The translations under genes and the position numbers were made by a program. A model generated the notes under the pieces. It saw only the letters and a program-made list of their open reading frames with translations. It searched no databases and had not been told where the DNA came from. A stretch of DNA of 10,356 nt. Origin: Clostridia bacterium (GTDB taxonomy: Bacteria > Bacillota_A > Clostridia > Oscillospirales > Acutalibacteraceae). The stretch lies in NCBI GenBank assembly GCA_017390825.1, contig JAFPAK010000348.1, forward strand, positions 1 through 10,356. The letters run 5' to 3'. This document shows positions 1 to 6,585 of this stretch, in pieces (the first letter of the stretch is position 1; every line of letters begins with the position of its first letter).

Positions 1-390
1 ATCTTTAAGAAAAAGAAGGTTGAATTAACCGAAGAACAATTAAAATGGAATAAAATGTGGGATTTATGGGTAGAGGGAGAAGTAGATTCTCCATATGCCG
101 AACTTATGGAGTATCAAAGTCAAGTTAACAACGGCGGACACGACCAGTATTTTACTGATGTTGAAAATACCGGTGATTTAAGCAAAGAAATTTCTGCATT
201 GGAACAAATCTTGTCAGCAGAACTGAAAAATAATCTGAATAAAGCATATAAAGCTTATTTGATATTAGAGAAAAAAGAGGAAGACGAAGAAGCGGAGGAA
301 ACTTTAGAACAGTGCGACAATGTATTCTATGAAAACGAGGAAAAAATTAATCGTTTGCTTGAAGAATATGCTTGTAAAATTGAACTGTGA
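1..390 (+). CDS. DUF4375 (DMP19-like) protein, 5'-truncated by window edge
   Basis: The reading frame is open from the first base (it begins I-F-K-K-K-K-V-E-L) and ends at TGA 388-390, so about 129 residues are visible. The ATG at 55 has no Shine-Dalgarno sequence in front of it, so I treat the gene as continuing off the left edge. The stretch around V-N-N-G-G-H-D-Q-Y-F resembles the 'NGGf.qyf' signature of DUF4375/DMP19-like proteins, which are small helical proteins often encoded near toxin-immunity or other accessory genes; their biochemical role is not established. The C-terminal half is rich in Glu and Lys and looks entirely helical, with no signal peptide or membrane segment in the visible part. 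It converges with rplL. The family call rests on one motif plus the overall helical pattern. Confidence 0.6.
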   Translation: MFKKKKVELTEEQLKWNKMWDLWVEGEVDSPYAELMEYQSQVNNGGHDQYFTDVENTGDLSKEISALEQILSAELKNNLNKAYKAYLILEKKEEDEEAEETLEQCDNVFYENEEKINRLLEEYACKIEL

Positions 391-437
391 TTTAGTTCGC
401 TGTTCTTTTAGATAGGTTAAGGGTTTTAGGTTCTCCT

Positions 438-476
438 AACGAGCGGAAAATGTGCCGTACATTTTCCCTGCTTGTT
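438..476. repeat. Imperfect hairpin between convergent genes
   Basis: GGAAAATGT (445-453) pairs with ACATTTTCC (459-467) around the loop gccgt. The helix extends outward with interruptions: AACGAGC on the left against GCTTGTT on the right. A second small hairpin, TTAGG ttct CCTAA, lies just upstream at about 426-439. There is no T-run after it, so it is not a convincing terminator by itself; it may be part of a longer 3' UTR fold or a dispersed palindromic repeat. Confidence 0.5.
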
Positions 477-494
477 ACGGTATAAGACAAAATT

Positions 495-530
495 AAGAGC
501 TGTGTAGAAAATTTCTACACAGCTCTTTTA
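495..530. terminator. Bidirectional intrinsic terminator between DUF4375 gene and rplL
   Basis: A 16-nt arm (495-510) is perfectly complementary to 512-527, so the core is AAGAGCTGTGTAGAAA and its reverse complement around a minimal loop. On the plus strand the stem runs into CTTTTA. On the minus strand it is followed by TTAATTTTG. It can therefore stop transcription from both the left gene and the rplJ-rplL operon. Confidence 0.85.
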
Positions 531-586
531 CTGTCCTTTAGAGTACGACTCTTACGACATCCTCTTTAAACACATATAAACTTAAA

Positions 587-967
587 TTACTTAAGTTCAA
601 CAGTTGCGCCTGCTTCTTCAAGCTTAGCTTTGAGAGCTTCAGCGTCTTCCTTAGAGATACCCTCTTTAACTGCTTTCGGAGCGCCGTCAACGAGAGCCTT
701 TGCCTCTGCAAGACCAAGACCTGTTGCTTCACGAACAGCCTTGATTACCGGAATCTTAGAAGCACCTGCTGATGCAAGGATTACATCAAACTCTGTCTTC
801 TCTGCAGCAGCTGCTGCACCTGCGTCAGCGCCACCTGCTACAACTGCAACCGGTGCAGCTGCTGATACGCCGAATTCTTCTTCGAGAGCTTCAACAAGCT
901 CTGCAACTTCGATCATTGAAAGTGCTTTGATTTCTTCAAGCAAAGCAGTAATTTTTTCTGATGCCAT
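587..967 (-). CDS. rplL: 50S ribosomal protein L7/L12
   Basis: This 126-residue protein is the ribosomal stalk protein that, as dimers on L10, recruits and activates translational GTPases. It shows the family's three parts: an N-terminal dimerisation helix region (about residues 1-35, with [11 protein letters not shown]), a flexible Ala/Gly-rich hinge (about 36-57), and the C-terminal factor-binding domain (about 58-126) with K-T-E-F-D-V-I-L and the highly conserved K-x-x-V-I-K-x-V-R-x-x-T-G-L-G-L-x-E-A-K. Length is typical. The ATG at 967 is preceded by GGAGG (977-981). It follows rplJ after a 51-nt gap and shares its promoter and leader. The gene ends before a bidirectional terminator, and no rpoB follows, unlike the common Bacillota arrangement. 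Confidence 0.98.
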   Translation of the reverse strand: MASEKITALLEEIKALSMIEVAELVEALEEEFGVSAAAPVAVVAGGADAGAAAAAEKTEFDVILASAGASKIPVIKAVREATGLGLAEAKALVDGAPKAVKEGISKEDAEALKAKLEEAGATVELK

Positions 968-1018
968 TTTAATTTTCCTCCAAATTATATATTTTAAATA
1001 ATAAAATTGTTACGCAAA

Positions 1019-1531
1019 TTATGCGCTCTGTTCCTCGTCGTCCTTCTTTGCGACAGCATCCAGACAATATACGAGGTTTGTGATGGGAGCCTTCAAGCAA
1101 CCCATAAGCTTTGCAATAAGACCTTCCTTTGAAGGAAGCTTTGCAAGATACTTGATCTTATCAACTGTGATGATCTCACCATCAAGGAAGCCTGATTTGA
1201 TCTCAAAGAAACCTTCCTTGCTCTCTGCAAACTCATTAAGAATTTTTGCAGCAACAACGTGATCCTCAGTTGAAAGAGCAATTGCTGTTGTGCCTTCAAG
1301 TACATCCTTAAGACCCGAAAGATCTGCATTATCAGCAGCACGGCCAAGCAATGTGTTCTTAACTACGAAATAGTCAACACCTGCTTCACGAAGCTTTTTA
1401 CGAAGAATTGTGTCATCTGCAACATTGATACCCTTGTAGTTAACAACAACACCTGCGCAAGCAGCCTTGAGTTTTTCTGTAACTTCAGCAACAACCTGTT
1501 CTTTCTGTGCTAATACAGCTGAGCTCGGCAA
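1019..1531 (-). CDS. rplJ: 50S ribosomal protein L10, TTG start
   Basis: L10 anchors L7/L12 dimers on the 50S subunit and is the autogenous regulator of its operon. The protein (170 residues from the TTG) has the L10 core: V-V-N-Y-K-G-I-N-V, L-R-K-K-L-R-E-A-G-V, V-V-K-N-T-L-L-G-R-A, and later the T-T-A-I-A-L-S and F-E-I-K-S-G-F-L-D-G segments. Its C-terminal helix (A-P-I-T-N-L-V-Y-C-L-D-A-V-A) is the expected L12-binding element. I place the start at TTG 1531, giving M-P-S-S-A-V-L-A-Q. The GTG at 1540 would add three residues, but it overlaps the GGAGG Shine-Dalgarno sequence itself and cannot be used with it. The gene is transcribed from the promoter at 1733-1761 through an L10 leader and attenuator. 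Confidence 0.95.
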   Translation of the reverse strand: MPSSAVLAQKEQVVAEVTEKLKAACAGVVVNYKGINVADDTILRKKLREAGVDYFVVKNTLLGRAADNADLSGLKDVLEGTTAIALSTEDHVVAAKILNEFAESKEGFFEIKSGFLDGEIITVDKIKYLAKLPSKEGLIAKLMGCLKAPITNLVYCLDAVAKKDDEEQSA

Positions 1532-1539
1532 AATATTCA

Positions 1540-1544
1540 CCTCC
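1540..1544 (-). promoter_or_regulatory. Ribosome binding site that fixes the rplJ start
   Basis: On the minus strand GGAGG (1544 to 1540) is followed after eight bases by TTG at 1531-1529. The only other in-frame candidate, GTG 1540-1538, shares a base with this element, so the Shine-Dalgarno position argues for TTG. Confidence 0.8.
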
Positions 1545-1570
1545 GAAATGAATTTTTCTCACTGCTCGTT

Positions 1571-1611
1571 AAAAAAGAAAACCTTTTCTCAAAGTAATTC
1601 GAGAAAAGGTT
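1571..1611 (-). terminator. Intrinsic terminator acting as rplJ-rplL attenuator
   Basis: On the minus strand AACCTTTTCTC (1611-1601) pairs perfectly with GAGAAAAGGTT (1590-1580) around a 10-nt loop and is followed by TTCTTTTTT (1579-1571). It lies between the L10 leader and the rplJ ribosome binding site, so it can only be an attenuator for the operon. The 5' arm can alternatively pair with an upstream leader segment at 1658-1667. Confidence 0.9.
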
Positions 1612-1727
1612 AAAAACACACATTATTACCAAGACAAAATGCCTTGCTTCAATGCGTACCTTTCCTCGGTAGGCGGTAAAAATACCATTATGTGTTGCCA
1701 CACCTACTGTCTTTAGAACGGACAGCT
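1612..1727 (-). ncRNA. L10 leader (autogenous regulatory RNA of rplJ-rplL)
   Basis: The transcript upstream of the attenuator carries features of the Bacillota L10 leader, which binds the L10/L12 complex. A first hairpin is CTGTC / GACAG. It is followed by the TAGGTG and CCTACCGAGG segments, and a closing helix is formed by ACACAT near 1695 with ATGTGT near 1620. The position directly upstream of rplJ agrees. The mechanism is known for this family: excess L10 bound to the leader favours terminator formation. I recognise the family from memory of its consensus and have not aligned it; the boundaries are approximate. Confidence 0.85.
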
Positions 1728-1732
1728 TATTT

Positions 1733-1761
1733 ATAATATCATAATGATTGCACTTTGTCAA
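1733..1761 (-). promoter_or_regulatory. rplJ-rplL promoter
   Basis: On the minus strand a perfect -35 TTGACA (1761-1756) and a -10 TATTAT (1738-1733) are separated by 17 bases. The predicted start lies near 1726, just before the first leader hairpin. The promoter sits ten bases past the stop codon of the upstream foldase gene. Confidence 0.85.
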
Positions 1762-1770
1762 GTATTATTT

Positions 1771-3294
1771 TTAAGATTGTTCTATTTTTATTTTATCAAA
1801 GGCATCGTCGTTAACTGTATAGTCATAAGTCTTCTCCATCTGTTCAAGGCGGGCGCTATACTCAATTGCAGAAAGATCGTCAATAACATCTTCCTTCCAG
1901 CATTCTTCATTGATATCGGTTAACATAACTATTTCGTATCCGCCTTCAATTTCAATAAAGCCGATATCACCTGTCTTTCTTGAACTGTCAAAGCACCATT
2001 CATCAGCCGCTTCATCGGATCCACCCTTGCGAACGCCCTCATATACACCATCGTTTTCACCAGTAGTACTATCATCACTGTAGGACATATATTTTGAAAA
2101 AGCAGCATCTTTATCCTCGGCACTTTTTACAGCAGAATATATCTCCTCTGCCTTGGCTTTTGCGTCAGCCTCACTGTCATAGTTTTCGATGTTAATAAAA
2201 ATATGTCGAATATCTACCGATGTTTCTTCAATTCGGTATGCGCCACTGATAAGATAGTAAACTGTATAGCTTTCAGCCGTGGTTTCGATAACCTTAGTAT
2301 CTCCATTCTTTCTCTGATCGCCAAATGCCCAGACTGCGTCAGCAGTTTTACTATATGCAACCTCTGTTTGCACACAGCTTTCAATGAATTCAGTTATTTG
2401 ATCGTCGGTATCGAAATTTTCATATTTATCAAGATAATTGAAAAGTCTTTGCTCAAATTCTTCTCTGCTTTTTGCTGCTGCAATATATTCTGCTTGTGAC
2501 TTTGCGAGTGCTATTGCACTTTCGATTTCTTCATCCTCTGCATCGTAGCTGTAATTTGCATCCAGCGTGTACTTTATAAAATCGGTATACTGATAATCAA
2601 GCGCATTTTTTGTATAATAATCGTTTATCTCGCTCTCGGCAAAATCGAATTCGTCCATTAGAACATTGTAATACTTACCTGAAAGAGCACTCATTGTAAG
2701 ACCTCGTCTTACATCATCAGCTTTAACACCCCTGCCGAAAAGCATAGAAGCATATTTATCAGAGCTCACACCATATTCAGCCGCCGCTGTTTCAAGATCG
2801 GCGATTGAGCTTTCAATGTCGTCTTTATCCTGCTGTGACAGCTCAAGACCACGCTCTTCAGCCGCAGCTGACAACAAAGCATTTTGTGATGCAATATCCT
2901 TACCACGATTTATAAAATACTGCTCCCATGAAATGCTGCTGTCATAACTACACTTTTGCTCGTCAAGCGGCTCATCCGTATTGATATAATCAGATATTTC
3001 TTCGCTATATTTATTTACAAAATCATTATATTCCTTATTTACAAAATACGAAGCAAGTGCAGCATCTACCTGCGTGTCACCGGCACTTATTACAATTTTG
3101 TTGCGAAGCAAAACACCGCTGTTTAAAACGACATTAAAAACAACAAATATTCCAATAATCACCGCAAGAACAATTGCCACAGCCGATATGATCAACGCCT
3201 TTTTCTTAATCCTTGCATTTCTTGCATCTATATTCTGTTGTTCGATCAATGCGTCCTCAGCTGCGTTTTTTCTTTTTCTGGTACCCTTGCCCAT
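1771..3294 (-). CDS. Membrane-anchored parvulin-like (PpiC/SurA-type) foldase
   Basis: This 507-residue protein has a short basic cytoplasmic N-terminus (residues 1-32, with K-G-T-R-K-R-K and R-I-K-K-K), one membrane helix (about 33-57) and a large, acidic extracytoplasmic part. Residues 65-250 are helix rich and resemble the SurA/PrsA N-terminal chaperone region. About 360-460 resembles a parvulin peptidyl-prolyl isomerase domain: V-D-I-R-H-I-F-I-N with His364, then A-E-E-I-Y-S-A-V, F-S-K-Y-M-S-Y-S-D-D, and T-G-D-I-G-F-I-E-I-E-G-G-Y-E-I-V-M-L. The 'GYHI' position of the family is GYEI here, so catalysis may be weak or lost. There is no lipobox, unlike PrsA; the anchor is a transmembrane helix. 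Its ATG overlaps the TAA of the upstream gene by one base, so translation is coupled. No terminator follows. Role inferred: folding or quality control of exported proteins. Confidence 0.75.
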   Translation of the reverse strand: MGKGTRKRKNAAEDALIEQQNIDARNARIKKKALIISAVAIVLAVIIGIFVVFNVVLNSGVLLRNKIVISAGDTQVDAALASYFVNKEYNDFVNKYSEEISDYINTDEPLDEQKCSYDSSISWEQYFINRGKDIASQNALLSAAAEERGLELSQQDKDDIESSIADLETAAAEYGVSSDKYASMLFGRGVKADDVRRGLTMSALSGKYYNVLMDEFDFAESEINDYYTKNALDYQYTDFIKYTLDANYSYDAEDEEIESAIALAKSQAEYIAAAKSREEFEQRLFNYLDKYENFDTDDQITEFIESCVQTEVAYSKTADAVWAFGDQRKNGDTKVIETTAESYTVYYLISGAYRIEETSVDIRHIFINIENYDSEADAKAKAEEIYSAVKSAEDKDAAFSKYMSYSDDSTTGENDGVYEGVRKGGSDEAADEWCFDSSRKTGDIGFIEIEGGYEIVMLTDINEECWKEDVIDDLSAIEYSARLEQMEKTYDYTVNDDAFDKIKIEQS

Positions 3295-3914
3295 TACTGA
3301 TCCTCGCTTTCGGTACTCAAATTTTCATAGAAGTACCATTTACCGTTGATCTGTACCGAACAACCTGTTTGTGAAGATACGTTTTCAGCGCCGCTATCCC
3401 CCGATATTTTCGTTTTCAACACAACATATTTTGCATCGCTGATCTCGGTAGTTCCATCTAACTCCTCGTTTAATGATGCTATCATTGCGGTTGACATAGA
3501 AGATACATCAACTGACTTGACCTCGATCTTATAGTTATCGCCGTATGTATTGGTATATTCGGAAACGATACTTTGCTTGTATTCCTCAGCAAAATCTTCT
3601 GTACCGACAAGTTTTTCAAGATTTCCGCGAAGCTCCTCATGCATGGTTTCCATACATCCCTCAAGATCACCGGACATCATAGCGTAAACTCCGTTTTTAA
3701 CCGGTTGAGCAGGTATATACACTGAAAGCAAATAGTACGCAACACTCGCTACTATGCCGGCAACTGCAACGATAGCTGCAACTATGCCTAATATGGTTAC
3801 AAGACGTTTATTATCGCTTTGTATTTCAATCAGCGAAAGATTTTCGCTGTTACACGCAGTACAGCTCATATCGGTATCATGCAGTTCTGCACCGCAATCA
3901 AGACATTTTCTCAT
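3294..3914 (-). CDS. Zinc-ribbon single-pass membrane protein
   Basis: This 206-residue protein starts with a zinc ribbon (C4-x2-C7 and C18-x2-C21), has one hydrophobic membrane helix (about 40-65), and then about 140 residues predicted to lie outside the cytoplasm. The outer part begins V-K-N-G-V-Y-A-M-M-S-G-D-L-E-G-C and ends V-Q-I-N-G-K-W-Y-F-Y-E-N-L. That layout recalls the cystatin/NTF2-like domains (DUF4878-like) common in Bacillota zinc-ribbon membrane proteins, but I do not recognise a specific family. The ATG at 3914 has GGAG eight bases upstream (3923-3926). Its stop overlaps the foldase start, so the two probably work together at the membrane. Function unknown. Confidence 0.7.
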   Translation of the reverse strand: MRKCLDCGAELHDTDMSCTACNSENLSLIEIQSDNKRLVTILGIVAAIVAVAGIVASVAYYLLSVYIPAQPVKNGVYAMMSGDLEGCMETMHEELRGNLEKLVGTEDFAEEYKQSIVSEYTNTYGDNYKIEVKSVDVSSMSTAMIASLNEELDGTTEISDAKYVVLKTKISGDSGAENVSSQTGCSVQINGKWYFYENLSTESEDQ

Positions 3915-3946
3915 TCAAAAAACTCCAGATCAATGTATTTTTAATA

Positions 3947-3975
3947 AGTATATCACAATCCGATATAAAAGGCAA
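3947..3975 (-). promoter_or_regulatory. Promoter of the zinc-ribbon/foldase operon
   Basis: On the minus strand TTGCCT (3975-3970) and TATACT (3952-3947) are 17 bases apart. The -10 is preceded by TGA, giving an extended TGnTATACT element. It lies about 30 bases upstream of the start codon. Confidence 0.65.
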
Positions 3976-4003
3976 TCAATTAATAATCAACAAAATGTAA
4001 ATA

Positions 4004-4027
4004 AAAATCCGGCAATTGCCGGATTTT
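4004..4027. terminator. Perfect palindromic terminator after DUF4886 gene
   Basis: A 24-base perfect palindrome centred on CAATTG has the GC core ATCCGGC / GCCGGAT and A-runs on the left and T-runs on the right. It starts one base after the DUF4886 stop codon on the minus strand and ends in TTTTTAT there. Being symmetric, it would also work on the plus strand. Confidence 0.85.
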
Positions 4028-4028
4028 C

Positions 4029-4784
4029 TTAATTTAAAAACTTATGTATTTCATTTTTCAGTATCTCTATCAGCTTTTTATCTGCTGATACTTCGTTTTC
4101 ATACGGAATAAACGTACAGTCGAGAATATTGCCTCCAAACACACGCTCTAAAAATACTGCTCCGGCAATATAACAGCCGTAAAGATGATTCAGATGAAAA
4201 CCGTCTTCTATATTCAATGTAAGTCCACCGTTTTGATAATCAAATTCAGGCACATTCTCTCGGATATGCTGTATAACATCACCACAAGGTATGATCTCAG
4301 CGCCGATAAGTTTTGATGCCTTTTTATAGCAATCACAAAGCATATTATACATTTTTTTCTGTGAGTGATCGTAGTTGCCGTAAGCACCATGAGAAGAATC
4401 GAGTTCATATGCCCAGGTCTGATGAATAACGATTTTAGCATTAGGACAAAGCTTGTGCACATACTCTGCAACGTCCGTGATATACGGAGTATATGTATCA
4501 AATAATCCGGATTTATCGCTTGACTGTTGCAAGGTGATAACATCCCAATTTTCGGACAACAATGTGTTTTTTATATCCGCCATAAGTCCTGTGGATAATC
4601 CGTTTTTTTCTAAGCTGTACGCCGCTTCACCGCTTTGAATATTACTGAAGTGACGCTCAAGTGGGCAACCGCCGATATAAAGATTTACTGTTTCATTTTC
4701 AATGCCACAGCTATCGCACATTTGATGCAACCATTGCTGCGCGTTATTTGAAAAGCTATTTCCGATAGAAAGCATTTTTATCAT
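4029..4784 (-). CDS. DUF4886 SGNH-hydrolase-like protein
   Basis: This 251-residue protein fits the DUF4886 family, which has an SGNH/GDSL-hydrolase-like fold. Block I is L-S-I-G-N-S-F-S with likely nucleophile Ser10. It is followed by N-L-Y-I-G-G-C-P-L-E-R-H, W-D-V-I-T-L-Q-Q-S-S, and the last block D194-G-F-H197, giving a plausible Ser-Asp-His triad. There is no signal peptide, so it is probably cytoplasmic. Members often occur near carbohydrate-active enzymes and are presumed esterases on sugars, but the substrate is unproven. The ATG at 4784 has AAGGAT about ten bases upstream. The gene stands alone between its own promoter and terminator, divergent from the operon that ends in a GH78 enzyme. 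Confidence 0.8.
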   Translation of the reverse strand: MIKMLSIGNSFSNNAQQWLHQMCDSCGIENETVNLYIGGCPLERHFSNIQSGEAAYSLEKNGLSTGLMADIKNTLLSENWDVITLQQSSDKSGLFDTYTPYITDVAEYVHKLCPNAKIVIHQTWAYELDSSHGAYGNYDHSQKKMYNMLCDCYKKASKLIGAEIIPCGDVIQHIRENVPEFDYQNGGLTLNIEDGFHLNHLYGCYIAGAVFLERVFGGNILDCTFIPYENEVSADKKLIEILKNEIHKFLN

Positions 4785-4805
4785 AACACCACATCCTTTT
4801 GGTTT

Positions 4806-4834
4806 ATTATATATGCAATAAGCAGAAAATTCAA
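4806..4834 (-). promoter_or_regulatory. Promoter of the DUF4886 gene
   Basis: On the minus strand TTGAAT (4834-4829) and a perfect TATAAT (4811-4806) are separated by 17 bases, about 22 bases before the start codon. It is back to back with the plus-strand promoter at 4856-4884, so regulation could be shared, although I see no clear operator. Confidence 0.75.
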
Positions 4835-4855
4835 TAGTAAATAATGAAAATAATA

Positions 4856-4884
4856 TTGCATTTTATGAACAATAATAATATAAT
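4856..4884 (+). promoter_or_regulatory. Promoter of the cysK-like/DUF218/maf/GH78 operon
   Basis: TTGCAT (4856-4861) and TATAAT (4879-4884) are separated by 17 bases. The predicted start near 4891 leaves a leader of about 30 bases, too short for a riboswitch or T-box; no cysteine-responsive leader is visible. Confidence 0.75.
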
Positions 4885-4906
4885 CAATATGTATGTAAAT
4901 TCAATT

Positions 4907-4911
4907 GGGAG
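4907..4911 (+). promoter_or_regulatory. Ribosome binding site that fixes the cysK-like start
   Basis: GGGAG is eight bases before ATG 4920. An in-frame TTG at 4905 overlaps the element and can be discarded. Confidence 0.8.
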
Positions 4912-4919
4912 CAAATATC

Positions 4920-5852
4920 ATGGTATATAACAATGTGCTTGAAGCAATAGGTCACACCCCTATTATCAAGTTGAACAGATTGGTTGACGAAAACAGCGCC
5001 GATATATATGTTAAATTTGAAGGTCTTAATGTCGGTGGCTCTATAAAGACACGCACCGCTTATAATATGATATGTGATGCAGAGAAAAAAGGAATTATCA
5101 ACGAAAACACCGTCATCATTGAACCAACAAGCGGCAATCAGGGCATCGGGCTTGCGCTCGTCGGCGCTGTCAAAGGATATAAAACAGTCATTATAATGCC
5201 GGACTCGGTAAGTGAGGAAAGAAGAAAGCTTGTCCGTCATTACGGCGCAGATGTCATATTAATACACGATGCAGGCAATATCGGCGACTGTATTGAGGAA
5301 TGTGTGCAAACCGCACTGAAAATGCAAAGAGAAGATCCGAATGTATTTGTTCCGCAGCAATTTGAAAACCCTGCAAATCCAATGGTACATAAATACCACA
5401 CCGGCGTTGAGATATTAGAGCAGATTGCAGGACCTATACACGGTTTTTGCTCAGGTATTGGAACAGGTGGCACTATCACCGGAATCAGCGCAGTATTAAA
5501 GGCACAAAACCCCGAGCTTACCGTATGGGCAGTTGAACCTGAAAATGCTGCAATTCTTGCCGGCGGCACTGTCGGTACACATCTTCAAATGGGTATTGGT
5601 GACGGTCTTATACCTGAGATACTTGATACGGAGTGTTATGATGAGATCTGCATTATAACTGACAATGAAGCTATATCTGTATCGAAGGAGCTTGCACGCA
5701 AAGAAGGCATCATGTGCGGCATCTCCAGCGGCACGAATGTTGCCGCCGCAATAAAACTGGCAAGGAGGCTTGGCAAGGGGAAAACGGTGGTAACTGTACT
5801 GCCGGACACAGCAGAGAGATATTTCTCCACTCCCCTTTTTGAAAATGAGTAA
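4920..5852 (+). CDS. cysK: PLP-dependent cysteine synthase-family protein (variant active-site loops)
   Basis: This 310-residue protein is a fold-type II PLP enzyme of the O-acetylserine sulfhydrylase family, expected to replace an acetyl or phosphoryl group on a serine derivative with sulfide. Visible elements are G-H-T-P-I-I-K-L at the N-terminus, G-G-S-I-K43 with the PLP lysine, T70-S-G-N-Q-G as the substrate-binding loop, Q-Q-F-E-N-P-A-N-P, G179-I-G-T-G-G-T as the phosphate-binding loop, G-I-S-S-G, and L-P-D-T-A-E-R-Y-F-S-T near the end. Two normally invariant spots differ: K-D-R is K-T-R after the lysine, and T-S-G-N-T-G is T-S-G-N-Q-G. This suggests a distinct subfamily, so the acceptor or donor may not be the standard one. 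Start is ATG 4920. It is the first gene of a four-gene operon and overlaps the next gene by 8 bases. Confidence 0.85.
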   Translation: MVYNNVLEAIGHTPIIKLNRLVDENSADIYVKFEGLNVGGSIKTRTAYNMICDAEKKGIINENTVIIEPTSGNQGIGLALVGAVKGYKTVIIMPDSVSEERRKLVRHYGADVILIHDAGNIGDCIEECVQTALKMQREDPNVFVPQQFENPANPMVHKYHTGVEILEQIAGPIHGFCSGIGTGGTITGISAVLKAQNPELTVWAVEPENAAILAGGTVGTHLQMGIGDGLIPEILDTECYDEICIITDNEAISVSKELARKEGIMCGISSGTNVAAAIKLARRLGKGKTVVTVLPDTAERYFSTPLFENE

Positions 5853-6585
5853 ATTAAGAATTGTATTATTTTGTGCAGTTATCTTTTTCATGCTGTGGAT
5901 TATCTGTCCTGTCCTTTTGGGTATAGTTCATATCGGTATGATATGGCCGCTACCGTTTTTGACGGTTGCACTTATATTTATTGCAAAACCCAAGCTTTTC
6001 AATGCATTATACAAAAAGGCCGGAATTCTGACTGTTATAGCAACAGTGTTATATTATATTGTAGGTATAATATCATTACTCTGCGTTTGCGCTATGACTG
6101 TATCATCATTTGATACCACTGTTGAGAATTCAACGGTAGTTGTACTCGGCTGCAAGGTCAACGGAGAGAGTCCCTCACGGATGCTTAAATGCAGAATAGA
6201 TGCTGCATATGAATATTTGATATCAAATCCTGACAGTAGATGCATTGCAACCGGCGGTAAGGGTACGAATGAAGATATCAGCGAGGCGCAAGCTATATAT
6301 AATGAGCTTGTTCGAATGGGTATTGACAAGGAACGCATCTATATCGAGGACAAGTCGGTAAATACCGAGCAAAATCTTGAAAACTCCGCACAAATAATCG
6401 ATGAAAACAATCTCGATAAAAGTATTGTTATTGTATCCGATAGGTTCCATGTTCTGCGTGCAAAGCTATATGCAAAGGATTCAGGTCTTAATGCCTGCTC
6501 TGCTTGCTGCGATACATTTCTGCCTCTTGCGCCCAGTTACTGGGCTCGTGAAATTTTAGCATTATTAAAGGCTGTGATATTATGA
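5845..6585 (+). CDS. DUF218 (YdcF/ElyC/SanA-like) membrane protein
   Basis: This 246-residue protein has three or four N-terminal membrane helices (about 5-27, 30-47 and 60-86) and then a DUF218 domain (from about residue 95). The domain shows V-V-V-L-G-C-K-V, R-I-D-A-A-Y-E-Y-L, A-T-G-G-K-G, S-E-A-Q-A-I-Y-N-E-L, G-I-D-K-E-R-I-Y-I-E-D-K-S-V-N-T-E-Q-N and a late D-R-F-H. The family includes SanA, ElyC and YdcF, linked to envelope integrity; no general activity is established. I chose ATG 5845, which gives M-S-K-L-R; a TTG at 5839 is also in frame. No clear ribosome binding site is present and it overlaps the previous gene by 8 bases, so translation is probably coupled. Its TGA overlaps the Maf ATG in ATGA. 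Confidence 0.85.
   Translation: MSKLRIVLFCAVIFFMLWIICPVLLGIVHIGMIWPLPFLTVALIFIAKPKLFNALYKKAGILTVIATVLYYIVGIISLLCVCAMTVSSFDTTVENSTVVVLGCKVNGESPSRMLKCRIDAAYEYLISNPDSRCIATGGKGTNEDISEAQAIYNELVRMGIDKERIYIEDKSVNTEQNLENSAQIIDENNLDKSIVIVSDRFHVLRAKLYAKDSGLNACSACCDTFLPLAPSYWAREILALLKAVIL

Noticed and set aside
630..1001. 123-codon plus-strand frame opposite rplL
   Set aside because: It is the antisense shadow of the Ala/Glu-rich rplL gene; its Ser/Ala-rich composition follows from rplL codon use and it has no ribosome binding site.
1538..1540. GTG as the rplJ start
   Set aside because: It overlaps the GGAGG element, leaving no spacing; TTG 1531 has correct spacing and gives the usual M-P-S-type N-terminus.
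1537..1761. 74-codon minus-strand frame upstream of rplJ
   Set aside because: It spans the rplJ promoter, L10 leader and attenuator; the conserved features are RNA structure, not protein.
4905..4907. TTG as the cysK-like start
   Set aside because: It overlaps the GGGAG element; ATG 4920 is correctly spaced and gives normal family length.
4785..4919. Cysteine-responsive riboswitch or T-box before the cysK-like gene
   Set aside because: The predicted 5' leader is only about 30 bases and contains no terminator or specifier-like stem.
5496..5891. 131-codon minus-strand frame across the cysK-like gene end
   Set aside because: It has no ribosome binding site, no recognisable motif and overlaps two well supported plus-strand genes.
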